Positions 1 to 11,060 of a stretch of 64,000 nucleotides of DNA are shown here, one piece after another (position 1 is the stretch's first letter; the number at the start of each line of letters is the position of its first letter). The notes beneath the pieces are model-generated. The model was not told where the DNA came from. It saw only the letters and a program-made list of their open reading frames with translations, and searched no databases. Source of the DNA: Epiperipatus broadwayi (Eukaryota > Onychophora > Udeonychophora > Euonychophora > Peripatidae); the NCBI GenBank assembly GCA_028023455.1, contig JAQFVV010006845.1, positions 126,001 through 190,000 of the forward strand, written 5' to 3'. Position numbers and translations under genes: made by a program.

Positions 1-1724
1 ATACATTCTGGTTTTCTTCATTGATTGAACACTGTATACTAAATAGTTCATGTATAACTTCCCCATTGTATTTCCATGGGATTATTAAACCTTGTAATGT
101 TTTGGTGATTGGTATCATGACTATGGGTTGGGTCATCTGTTTCTTCTTAAGATATTACTGATTTTATTGGTAAATAGTTTTATTTATTGTAGCAATATCA
201 GAGTGATTGTTCTGAATGTTTTGTCTTCAGTACTGTGATTATATTTTCATTAAAAATAACAAGACTTTCAAATTGGAAAATTTTACAAATGTTAGTAATA
301 CTTTAGTAATCTGGATATTATCTGAAAAGGCCATTAAACCCAAGCATTACAATACAGGAACATTTTGTATATATTTACGGTAACATCCATATGTCATAAC
401 TAGAAATGTCTGTTGACAGTGTGAATATTTTATACTTTTTATAGTTAATTGCAATGTACTCTCTTTTACTGCAAAAATAATGAAGAGGTCTATTGTTTTA
501 ATACTATGGATATGGATTTTTTTCAAATATGAAATCATTCCATAATTAATTTATTTTTATTTTTAGAATAATGTTCCCATAGTTAACTGGTATAGTAAAT
601 GGTGAAATGAAAGTACTTTTTTTTTAATTCCATAATTTCTAAAAGCTTAATATTTTTTACTATAAAACAAAAGTATCCACAATTCTAGTGCCATCTAGTG
701 TAAAAATCTCTATCTTTAGTATTTTTATTTCTATCTTTAGTATTTTTATTCCCATCATCAAACCACTATCGAGATTTTTTTTAAACATTGAATCTTAGAA
801 CTTAAAATTGATAGGAATGCAGATATGTATCAAGCAACTAGTTTACTATTTTGCAATCAAACAAAAACTTGAAATTCCAAATAGATTAATATTTTTTTTT
901 CATCAAAAGCTAGAAACACATATTAATCATTTCATAGATTAGTTTCATCTACAATACAATAATTTTTATTCTCATGATTATTAGATACATCACTTTTATT
1001 CAATTTCCCAAATTGGCATTTTCCAAAATTATACAAAGCGGACATTTAATTCAGTAACATTTACTTTTTTCAGTCTTTCATTTCATAATTGCATCATATT
1101 AATTTTATTAATTTTGCAGCCATCTTGTATCAATTTTTTGCGAAGGATTCAAGAAAAATAGGAGTCTGTTGAAAAAGTTGTGGTATATCTAAAGTTGCAA
1201 GAATTTAATAATTTGCTTTATGTAAATTTAAATCTAAGTTTGGTAAGATGTATTTTTCTCACCAATTTCTTTATTCTGAACCATAGCTACATTTTAAAGT
1301 AGTAATAAAAGGTTAACAAAAACTATAGGTTCTGAAATACTTCTCAGCTAAGTAAAGGCAAAATATTTCAGTTTAGTTAATTAAATAAAATCATTGTGTT
1401 CAACTTGACATTTATGAATTAAAACATCACAATCTCCATATTAACTAAGTTTATAATTATTTACTTATGAAAGTGTGCATATATTAAATACATTTTTTCA
1501 AAATTATTTAATTTCACAAATTCTTTTGCTGTGTGTTTCAAAATAGATCTTAAGTAATTTGTATAAATTGCTTTTATTTTAGAATTTCTGTGTTATATGT
1601 GTGTGAAATCCACTAATTAATTAATATGATTTCCTGAATTATTTTTAATTATTCCCTTTATTTATTGTTAGCATTAATAGTTTGAAAATTTAATTTTATG
1701 TATGCAGATTTATGCAATTGGAAA
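1..1724. other. AT-rich non-coding stretch
   Basis: I see no gene, RNA gene or known mobile element here. Only short open frames occur, with the Ile/Phe/Lys-rich composition expected by chance in AT-rich DNA. A small direct tandem duplication of period 21 lies at about 710-750 (CTATCTTTAGTATTTTTATT twice). The stretch runs up to the first recognisable RTE remnant. Confidence 0.7.
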
Positions 1725-3395
1725 GCTATATAAAAGAATAAAAGTCTTAAAAATGTAAAATAACATTTTGGTCCTGGAAGAAAGGTCATTTCTGCAATGA
1801 GAAGAAACAATGAAACTATCAATGAAAAGAAAGATAATCTTATAAAACATATAGATGAATTCTTTAGAGAAATATGTTGTAATTAAGGACAAAAAAACAA
1901 AGTATACCTTACAGATATTACATCTTCTAAATTGCCCAACATTTTAAAGACAGAAGTGAGATAGACAATTTGATCTATGAAAAAGGCAAAAGCTCCGGAT
2001 AATGATGAAATTATGAATGATATCTTAAAAAGCAAGTGCAAAAATATAAAAAAATTGTAAGCAAAGTTATATAACAAATGTCAAAATTTATAAAAATGTA
2101 CTAAATATTGGGAAGAATGCAGTAGTAATAATGATATTTAAGAAAGGTGATAAAGAAAATATTAGAAATTTTATCCCTATCAGAGTTTTATTAATTCTAT
2201 TCAAAATCTTTACTAAGATAACTAGAATTCATCTTCAATGAAATATGAATTCTAACCAACCAAAAGAATAAGCCAGATTTAAAAGTGATCTATGCACAGT
2301 GAATCACATCCATGTAATGGTAATAGTTATAAAAAAAATAATGAATATGGGTGGCCATTTTGCTTTGGATTTGTAAGTAAGAAAGGCATTTGTTTCTACC
2401 TGCATTTATATTATGATTAAAGCATTGCATCAACAAATAATGATTCATAATACTATTCTGAAAAATATTTATCAAAATTCAACAAAAATGATTGGAATAT
2501 ATGCTGTCACTAATATGATTTATATTGAGAAAGTTATACATCAAGGTAATTCTATATCTGAAAAGCTTTTTACAGCAGTTTTTTCAAAAAAGTATTTTAT
2601 GGATTAAAATGGAAATCTGAAAAAATAAAAGTAAATGAAAATTATTCTACATATTTCAGTTGATGCAAACAATGTTTCAGAGCTTCAGAAATGTTGTAAG
2701 AGTTATCAGATGAATTATGAATTTAGGACTAACAATAAATTCTAAAGATTAACATAATATTCAATGGTTTTTCTCAGAAAAGAAAAATATTAACAATCAT
2801 AAATCAGAAGAAGTTAATTATTATTACTATGGACAGATGATTAATATAGGTGCAAACATAATGGATGAAATTAAACAGAAAATTAAATTAGGTTGGAGTG
2901 CTTTTGGTAGCAATAATATTAAAAGAAATATGCCTCTGTGTATGAATAGGAAGGTTTTGTTTTATAAATTCTTACTTATGGATCTTAGGCATGAACACTT
3001 AACATAAAAAATTCAGAGACTTCAGATTAAAGTATGGTGGATTATATGATAAGAATTATAAGAAGAGATTTAAAAAAGTACATGGGTAAGAAAACAAACA
3101 AATATTAGTGGCATCGTTGAAACAAGAGACTGAAATGGAGCTGGTCTGTGAGTCATATTGCTGGAAGAGAGATGGATAGTTGGAAGTTTGAAATTGGTTC
3201 CAATCAGATTATAGATAGCTTAGAAAGAGATCACATGTAAAGTAGAAGAATGAAATAATACTGGTTAGTCGTGGAAAAGAAACACTAGGGGTTATAAAAA
3301 TTTCATTATACTTGAACAGGCCATCCTACAATAGATTGATAATGGTTAAAATGGTGATTATGGAGATGCAACACAGACATCAATGTGCTACTGCT
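1725..3395 (+). mobile_element. Decayed RTE-type LINE remnant (RT to 3' end)
   Basis: This is a 5'-truncated, heavily mutated copy of the same LINE family found at 13.4-18.2 kb. The match starts in the linker before the reverse transcriptase and runs to the 3' tail. Recognisable pieces are the KKGDKENIRNF block near 2130-2180 (the KGD..N.RPI motif of LINE RTs), a GFV..KAF-like block near 2365-2395, and a C-terminal part reading roughly HIAGR..D near 3150-3180. The end at about 3320-3365 parallels the 'catcctgcagtgcattgataatggt' type end of the other copies. Many stops and frame changes mean it codes for nothing now. It is visibly more diverged than the 13.4-kb copy, so it is probably an older insertion. 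I could not define a target-site duplication. Confidence 0.75.
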
Positions 3396-3989
3396 GCCAT
3401 TAACAAATTAAATATAGTATTTATGATCACTTTCATAATATAATTACCATTACAACTAAATCAATTATTTATTTGGCTAATATTTAATTCCGCTTATTGC
3501 ATGAAAGTGAAATATGAATCTTTATTAATTTAGCATAAAAATTATATAATCAAAATATTTGTCAGCTTTCTGAATATGATGCTATACTTCTTACCTTCTG
3601 TATGTGATGCTAATGAATCGTTGATAGAAACACATTAATATGATGATGTAAAAAAAATAAATGTTAATAGACTTTCTAAAAGAGTTTTTTTTTTAATCAG
3701 TGCATTTCTCATTTCAAATCTATCATATCATGACCATTCACAAGCATTTAAAGGCAAATAATTCTCTCTCACTATGCATGCATTTTGCAAACAACCTTCA
3801 CTAAACAGTTGAGTCATACATATCATATATCTCAATCTATATATCTATATTGACAGATTGATATTTCTCTAGTACATTACCCTGTATTCTCTTACAATAC
3901 TATCAAGAAGATAGGAACTGTCTTTTATCAGCTTTGAGCACTGGATGAAAGAGTGAACAACCATCATCATATCACTTTATATCTTTAAT

Positions 3990-4420
3990 GTATGATTTTT
4001 TTTTACAGTACAGGCTTTTTCATACCTGCACTCCAATATGTAATTTATATGGGGTTTGAACTCAAAGTTTCACATGATCTTAACCCACACTATATCATAC
4101 TGCTGACACACTTGATCACATAATGTCACTATAAATAATATGAATATACATATTTTGTGCTGAACCAGCACTTGTCGGTTGGTCCAGATTATGATCTCCA
4201 CACATATATACAATCAATGCTCAGCTTATATTAAGATAGTCAATCTTCATACTTTAATGGACAGGCTTCAATCCACTCCACCCACAACTCTTCGATCATC
4301 TATTTCATTGAAAATTTGATGATGGAATGCTCAAAGCCCACATTGGTGCCAACCTTATCATCCTACCAATGTTGACCATAAGTCACTCTGATCCTCATGT
4401 ACAGGACATAATCCATTTAT
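3990..4420 (-). repeat. Dispersed repeat family A, copy 1
   Basis: First of at least five copies of one dispersed repeat. The next direct copy starts about 472 bases downstream. Shared landmarks in order are 'acagtacagg', 'cctgcactccaatatgtaat', 'ggggtttgaactca', 'accagcactygtcrgttggt' and 'caatcaatgctcag'. On the minus strand the segment reads TGAGTTCAAACCCC, which resembles a pol III B box, preceded by a TATGATATAGTGTGGGTT stretch that could be a worn A box. A tRNA-derived SINE head is therefore possible but unproven. No coding potential is evident. Confidence 0.55.
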
Positions 4421-4464
4421 ATACATATATGAGGGATGGACAGACCTTACAGCACTATATTTTA

Positions 4465-4879
4465 ATATATGATTTTTTTTCTACAGTACAGGTTTTTCTG
4501 TACCTGCACTCCAATATGTAATATATAGGGGTTTGAACTCAGACTTTCACATGACATCAACTATCCATGCTATCTCATAATGCTGACACCCTTGATCACA
4601 CACATATCAAAAAGATAAATAATCGCCAATACATGTATTTTGTGATAAACCAGCACTCATCAGTTGGTCCTGATTATCATCTCCACACATATATACAATC
4701 AATGCTCAGTTTATATTAAGATAGTCAAACTTTATACTTTAATGGACAGGCTTCAATCCATTCCACCCCACAACTTTTCAACCATCCATTTCATTGAAAA
4801 TCTGATGATGGAACGTTCAAGCCCACATTGGTCCTAACCATCTCATCCCACCCATGTTGACCATAAGTCACTCTGACAT
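4465..4879 (-). repeat. Dispersed repeat family A, copy 2 (direct)
   Basis: Direct repeat of the preceding copy with the same order of landmarks, slightly diverged (for example 'ggggtttgaactcagact' near 4529). Copies 1 and 2 look like a tandem duplication of about 472 bases rather than two independent insertions, because the AT-rich joint and the 3' block with 'gatgatggaa' are also duplicated. A short open frame crossing it is incidental. Confidence 0.55.
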
Positions 4880-5100
4880 AATACAGTTACATTGGCTATC
4901 TTAATATAAGCTGGACTTTGATTGTATATATGTGTGGAGATGATAATCTGGACCAACTGACAAGTGCTGGTTTAGCACAAAATATGAATATTGGTGATTA
5001 TTTATCTTTTCAACATGTATGTGATCAAATGTGTCAGCAGTATGAGATAGTGTAATAGTTGAGGGTCATGTGAAAGTCTGAGTTCAAACCCTATTTATCT
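4880..5100 (+). repeat. Dispersed repeat family A, copy 3 (inverted)
   Basis: Reverse-complement copy of the core of copies 1 and 2. It reads 'tatcttaatataagctggac', then 'tgtgtggagatgataatctg', then 'agtgctggtttagca', and ends with 'gagttcaaaccc'. Together with copy 2 it makes a large hairpin-capable arrangement centred near 4880. In this orientation the putative pol III-like head (GTATGAGATAGTGTAATAGT followed by GAGTTCAAACCC) is on the plus strand. Confidence 0.55.
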
Positions 5101-5318
5101 CAATGTAGAAAAATATATTTCTCTCTCATTATGCATGCATTTTGGAAACAATCTTTGACCATCATATGAGCTATAGGTATAAAGTCTTTATTGGAAACTT
5201 AATGTTTCTCCCTTTATCATATTCCCATGCATTTTCCTGTATTAATTGATAATATAGTTTTCTTTAAAGAGGCCAAATCTGTTTATATTATAAATATTTC
5301 TTTGAAAACACTCTAAAG

Positions 5319-5427
5319 TTTGTCAAGCATTGGTGGTTGAGAGGTCAGCGACAGCTACTTTACAAGTAGTTGTCCCGGGTTAGCGGGTTCGCTTCCCGGC
5401 TGATGCTATGACACATGAAAAGAAAAA
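5319..5427 (+). mobile_element. tRNA-Val-like mini-SINE, copy 1
   Basis: A tRNA-sized element that starts at GTCAAGC (5322) and ends near GACAC (5413). The anticodon arm GCTAC-TTTACAA-GTAGT places TAC in the anticodon position, as in tRNA-Val. A B-box-like GGGTTCGCTTCCC is present, and an 8-base insertion breaks the T arm. The element is flanked by the identical 14-bp direct repeat AAAACACTCTAAAG (5305-5318 and 5428-5441), a clear target-site duplication. It is therefore a retroposon rather than a resident tRNA gene. A short A-rich tract lies between the body and the right repeat. Two siblings lie at 8169 and 37330. Confidence 0.75.
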
Positions 5428-5441
5428 AAAACACTCTAAAG

Positions 5442-6761
5442 AAATGCAACATTAATTTTCTTACCGAGAACATATATGTTTTTGGATAAATACGATATTC
5501 AATTGAATGAGTCTTTAAAGTAATTCAAAAGAAAAAATATGACAGGGTAGAATACAATGGGAAAGTAGAATTACTAAGCTTACCGAAATTGCATTACAGC
5601 GTGTCGAACAGACTTTCAGATATGTTGTGCTATATATGGACCCATTTACGTTAGATTATATATACCTCACAACTTGTCTTTAACTTTTTTCTCTCTTTGT
5701 ATTGTTTTTTTATTATTATTTATTTTGCCGTTTGAAGGTCAATGTTCTTTTAGCTTTGGTGACAACTTATTTCTACATTAATCGTAATTACCCTATATCG
5801 ACTTTTATTTATTATCTTGTGTTTAATTTTTAAAAAAAAAAATTAAGCGCTTTTGAAAAGCGATTGTTTAGATTGCAAGAAATTTTTGTATAACGACAAT
5901 AAATGCCGATACATTCCAAACCATAGATATACTGTTAGGTTGTATTATTAATTTTTTGAAAGCATAATAAGCAACTTTTTTAATTGCTTCCATTTTAAAC
6001 AAAACTGTTCTGTTAGTAGCTATTTGTTTTAATGATTGTCAAAAGACAATAAACAGAAAAGATGATATTTTATGTGAATTAATTAAATTAACCTTTAAAA
6101 ATGATAACTCTTCTGAATATAAGGAATCATAAATAAATTAAAATTCTGAATCATCTTTTGTGCGATTTTTTTCTCTTAAATTTTGCATATGATTTATTGC
6201 CAAATTTTAAATATTATTGAACAACTAACTGTATTGAGTTAACCCACAATGCTTTTTGTAAAAATAATTAAAATTTTAATTATTATATAATAATTTGTCA
6301 ACACACTTGTGATCTAATTTAATGTCGTAATGTTCATATAATATATGATTTTTTTTTTCCAAATCTTATTTGAAAATTGGTCAAATCTGCACACTAAAAC
6401 ACTGTGAGAGTGACCTCTTCTTTACCCATGGTAAAAGTTCCATCATAATAGATCACGTTTGTTTTATGATTAATTTATCTACACCCCTACAAACAAACAA
6501 CATTAACCTGGAATTCTCAAATTTTATCATCATATTCACTCATTATATTTGCATTGCAAAATATATTTCATTGTGTTTATTTCTATTTCTCTGCTCTTAT
6601 CAACACATCGAATTACTTTCTATTCTCATCCATAATCTTGTTCGTGATCTATTTTTGGATCTTTTATCATCACTTGAGATTGCAATTGTATATCTGTTGC
6701 CATCACTTTTTTTTATAACATGTTCAATCCAATTCAAATCACCATCCTGTTTTTTATATAT
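5442..6761. other. AT-rich stretch with no assignable gene
   Basis: No gene is recognised. From about 5455 to 5930 the sequence carries more CpG than its surroundings, including a small hairpin (AAGCGCTTTTGAAAAGCG at 5844-5861). A plus-strand frame of about 47 codons, open from about 5514 to the TAG at about 5655, has a mixed amino-acid composition but no recognisable motif. The longest frame further on (6370-6765) starts on TTG and is dominated by Ile, Leu, Phe and Ser, as expected by chance, so I do not call it a gene. Confidence 0.5.
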
Positions 6762-7175
6762 TTAAAACAAGCAAAACTCTCCATACAGTAGTGCCACTCA
6801 GTGCAAGCCAGAGTAATCAATGTATGCAAGAAGGCTTGTGCATAAAATCCCTATCTAGTGCCTACTCATTCAATATCCCCAGACTCATTTCTGGCTTGTG
6901 GCTCTCATCAGTGAGAAGCCTTGGGTCTGAGAGCACCTAGATCTTAGGAACTAACGTAACCTTCTAGCAGCCACATTTTATCTCTACTTAACTACAAAAC
7001 TATGTGTTTAAAATTGAAAACAGTGTAATATTTTTAATCTAAGCTTCGTAGCTTATATTGTCATCCATTGATTACTCTGGCTTGCACTAAGTGGCACTAC
7101 TGTATGGAGAGTTTTGCCTGTTTTAATGACAGTTATGAGCAAGCATAAGAAATGATCATGTGATGTTTTTATTTG
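6762..7175. mobile_element. Inverted-repeat element family B, copy 1
   Basis: Bounded by about 62-bp inverted repeats. The left arm (6762-6823) starts TTAAAACAAGCAAAACTC and the right arm (7065-7126) ends GAGTTTTGCCTGTTTTAA. The interior carries 'atatccccagactcatttct', 'ggcttgtggctctcatcagt' and 'tctctacttaactacaaaac', which recur at 18.9 and 19.4 kb. The repeated unit extends past the right arm by about 45 bases ('cagttatgagcaagcataag'), so the inverted repeats are not simply the ends of a MITE. No transposase frame is present. The TTAA at both outer ends could be a target site or part of the arm. Confidence 0.6.
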
Positions 7176-8148
7176 TGTTTATGACACCTGTTATTGTTCT
7201 TTCATAAATGTGTTTTTCTCCACAATTTGCTATGTAGTTTGCAATTTCTATATATGTATATTTTAAGATCCATATATTGACTAATAATACCCATGATTTA
7301 AAGTTCTTATCTACCTAAAACACATTCAGAAAAATATGCAAATATATGAACTTCATACTACAAATGCTATTACTAACTTATTGAATTATTAAAAAGCTTT
7401 AAAAAATATTGATTTGAAATCAATATTTTCTAATAAATTTTAAATACTGTCTTAATATGCATAGTAAAAAGTCAGTAAAAGTGTCTGGTTCAATTCTTGA
7501 ATTTTTTAAAAAAAAACACTTAATTGTTCAGAGCCTGATATCTCAGTGTTCAAAGTAACATCTCAAAAGCTAAATATTTTTTTTGAATATATGCTCAGTT
7601 TAATTAAATAAGGAGAAGAAGTACTTATTCCTTATTGCATATTTGCCTGCCATATTGATGTTTGAATATCTCTTGATATCCCTGCATAAATAAATAAATC
7701 ACAGCTTGGTTAATTGATATAAAACTATTTTGCAACAATAACCTTGATAGCTATGCTGATCATACTATAATAACCAATTAAAACAAATCTCTCAAGTTGT
7801 AATTTTCCGTAAATGAAATTACTTAGCAGTAATACTATTTTTAATTAATTGAAGATATTCATCATGAAAAAATATGAAGAAACATACAAAACCCATAAAC
7901 ATCACATGACAAACACTTATTATGCTTGTGTGTGCCAATACTTATGGTGAGTTTTGCCTGTTTTAAGAAACATACAACTAGATAATTGGGCAGAACATAA
8001 AAATAAGAAAAAGATTTCAGTAGTTCTAATAATGAATAATTTCTGAAGCATACAATTTTCAACATCCCTTCCAATGGCCATCCTAAGGATATACAATTTG
8101 CAATTCTTAACTTTAAATCATAAGTATATAAACTTGCCAGGATTTTAG
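7176..8148. other. AT-rich non-coding stretch
   Basis: No gene is recognised. A 15-base scrap of the family B right end ('ggtgagttttgcctgtttta') occurs near 7949-7968. A short perfect hairpin lies near 7410-7426 (ATTGATTTGAAATCAAT). A minus-strand frame of 103 codons overlaps the edge of the mini-SINE at 8169 and is taken as chance. Confidence 0.6.
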
Positions 8149-8168
8149 TAGAATATCTTTTTTTATAT

Positions 8169-8258
8169 GTCAAAGCATCGGCTGGGAAATAAATCCGTGA
8201 ACCCAGGACAACTGCTTGTTAGGCATCTGTGCTGACCACTCAGCCACCAACACTTGAC
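8169..8258 (-). mobile_element. tRNA-Val-like mini-SINE, copy 2
   Basis: Read on the minus strand, it begins GTCAAGTGTTGGTGGCTGAG, matching the A box TGGCNNAGTGG. It continues through an anticodon arm whose loop CTAACAA gives AAC, then a B-box-like GGGTTCACGG, and ends at GATGCTTTGA. It lies between near-identical 20-bp repeats (TAGAATATCTTTTTTTATAT at 8149-8168 and TAGAATATCTTTTTATATAT at 8259-8278), which I read as a target-site duplication. Compared with the 37.3-kb copy it carries several substitutions and a small insertion in the T arm, so it is an older insertion. There is no LINE-like tail. Confidence 0.75.
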
Positions 8259-8278
8259 TAGAATATCTTTTTATATAT

Positions 8279-10790
8279 TATTAATTGCCAAAATAGAATT
8301 TAATCAAAGTATTAACATAAATATTTTTATAACATTATCTAACTATCAGTATACCATTCCCTTTTAAATAATCATCCAGTAAAAGGTGTTGCTTTATTGT
8401 AATCAATGAAGAAAAACATATTTGGATCAATAACTAACTATATTAGAAGTAATAGAAACATATTTAATTATATCTCTGGCTATCTCAAGTATAAAAAGTC
8501 TTTATGCATGTTATTCATCCTAAAAAGAAAAAAAAAATAGAAAAATATAATTTAAAAAAATATAATACTACCAAGCAATAAACCATGTCCCATGCATGAT
8601 AATAAGTGATTTTAGCTGTCAAGTATAGCATTTCCCAAAGAAATTAAATCACTTTCTACAGTCCTAAAATATGATACCTCAGTAAAGTATTTATCAAAAA
8701 GCTCATATTTTTTTAAATATCAGTTCATCAATTCAAAGAGCCAGGGCTACCACATGTGGGTATACAAATCATGCAGGATACAATGTTGCTTCATCAATGG
8801 GAGTGTAATGTTACTGCATTAATTAATAAAGTTAATATGTAAATCAAAATGTTTATATTTCCAAATCACTCCACTGTTAGAAGCACATTCTAATTGTAAA
8901 TATTTTTATTTAAATATGTAAGGATTATTTGTTTACTTAGACTTGTGATAATTTTTTGAAATATATTACATACTATAAATATTACACAAATTTGAACAAA
9001 CATCAGCAGTGTTTTCTCTAAACTGCACACTTTGCATTTGCTTGGCAATTTTAAAAGCCTCTGCATTTCTCAGCAGGTTTTGCACACTCCAGACATTCCA
9101 ATATTTCAAGTATTTATCCATTTGTTTTTATTTTAAGCATATAAGATTGAACTAAGATTAATAATTTTGATAAAAAAAATTAATAAATAGAATTTATCTT
9201 ACCTGAAGTGGAGACAGAGATATTATTATGGGGACTTCAGTTTAATAATGTTGTGTCCTATGTAGAACTATTAAATATAGGTTTCAATACTATTACATTT
9301 TGACCTATAAATAACAGTATTGACTGAGCAACTGATTTTTCTATTACCATGCAGGATGTTTGATGCAACTGGAAATGCACCTTGAATGCAATCAGACTAT
9401 TTATTATTATTATAATTTTAAAAAAAAGTATCCAAAATATAAATATTTTTATTTTAGGTGCTACAAATATTGAAACATTCTAGAAGTCAATCTAATCTTC
9501 ATAGAGTCAATCTAAAAATAAGAAAAACGAATTTAAATATGAATTGTTCTCCCAATAAATTAAATATGAAATGTCATCATCATCAATAATTATAATTAAT
9601 GCATTAAACATGGGAATGTTTTTAGTTATTGAAATAATTTATATGATGTTATTTGCAAAATTTCCTACCAATCAAATTCAAAAGATGAATTTATTATCAG
9701 TTAAAAAAAGGCAGAATGGAAAATAAATTTGTTAACAAGTTTATACTGATTCAATTATTGCCATCCAAAATAAAATCAATGGAAGAATTTTAAGAATTTT
9801 AACTGAAAACTCTGGAAGATCGAAATCACAGAATAGAAAACACTGAATGTAAGAAAATGGATTAAAACATGATTAAAATTCTAATATACAATGTTATCCT
9901 AGCAATTACCATCAAATAATCAATGTTTTCTTTGTGATCAATGCATGATCATGTACCAAAATATGTTAATGTTTGAAAATCATGTCATATCACATTATTC
10001 CTTTGAATTTATAGTTGAAGTTTGAATGTCTTCGTTTTATTATTCCACAGTTGATGAAAGTATAGATAAAATACATTTAATATTATATATAAAATACTGA
10101 TCAAAATTTGAATATAACTGTCAAACCAAATTTGTCAGCATTATTAAGTTTATTGCATGTGATAGTCATTCTATTGTATATAGAGATAAAACAGTTTTAT
10201 AGAGAGAATAACTTTGATTTACAAAAAATGATTATGTTTACTTCTGTAATGTTAGGAAAAACAAATGATGAAGCTTTCATCTACAATATAATATTTCGCA
10301 TTTAATTCAACAGCATTGTATGTATCACAGAAAAGATCTCAGGAATATGTAATCTATGTAAATAGGTTTTATTTATTAATGATATTGAAACCTTTTTGAG
10401 AACAATATATATAATATTTAACAGATCTATAACATGAAAAAAAGAATTACCTGACATTTCAGAAATTGATGTTAAATCATTCAGATCTTTCACTAACATA
10501 AAATATATGCCACTTCACATGCATATTAGTTAGATTAGGTCTACTGTAAATAGGGTTTAGAATACCTAAAATGACTGGTCAATTTATTTGTTGGGGTTAG
10601 TTCTATTACCCCACATAGTAACAATAATAGAATGCACTAATGTACTTCCTCAGATAATGGATTCTGTCACCATGGAAAACATGACCATTGAAAAGTCACT
10701 GATGATCATCTTTTATTATTTTCATTTTGATTATTTGTTAATTTAAACTAAAAATACTTCATTTGTCTTTTATGCCTGTGTGGTGTTTTG
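8279..10790. other. AT-rich non-coding stretch
   Basis: I find no gene, known repeat or structured RNA here. The open frames are short and of random AT-rich composition. Confidence 0.6.
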
Positions 10791-11060
10791 GTGATACATA
10801 TTTTTTACCACCAAAAAACCAAAAAAATTTTCCAAAAAAAAAAAAAAAAAATATTAAATTAAATTTTTAATTTTTCTCCCCCCTCCCCCCTTTTTTTTTA
10901 TATTTTTTTATTATATACCACTCATAAAAAAATATAAAAAAAAAAAAAAAAAATATTATCTCCCCATAATTAAAAACACTCAAAATAAAAAATAAAAAAA
11001 AAAAATATAAGTAAGTTAAAGAGAAATAAAAAAAGTTTAATAATATTATCCTCTCCTCTC
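10791..11060. repeat. Low-complexity homopolymer patch
   Basis: A run of stacked homopolymers: A-runs of up to 18, C-runs (CTCCCCCCTCCCCCC near 10877), T-runs, and further A-runs near 10940 and 10990. Surrounding DNA is AT-rich but not like this. The pattern resembles poor consensus from noisy long reads as much as real sequence, so I treat the bases here as unreliable. Confidence 0.55.

Noticed and set aside
6370-6765. 131-codon plus-strand frame, among the longest in the window
   Set aside because: It starts on TTG, is dominated by Ile/Leu/Phe/Ser, shows no motif, and ends inside the family B left arm.
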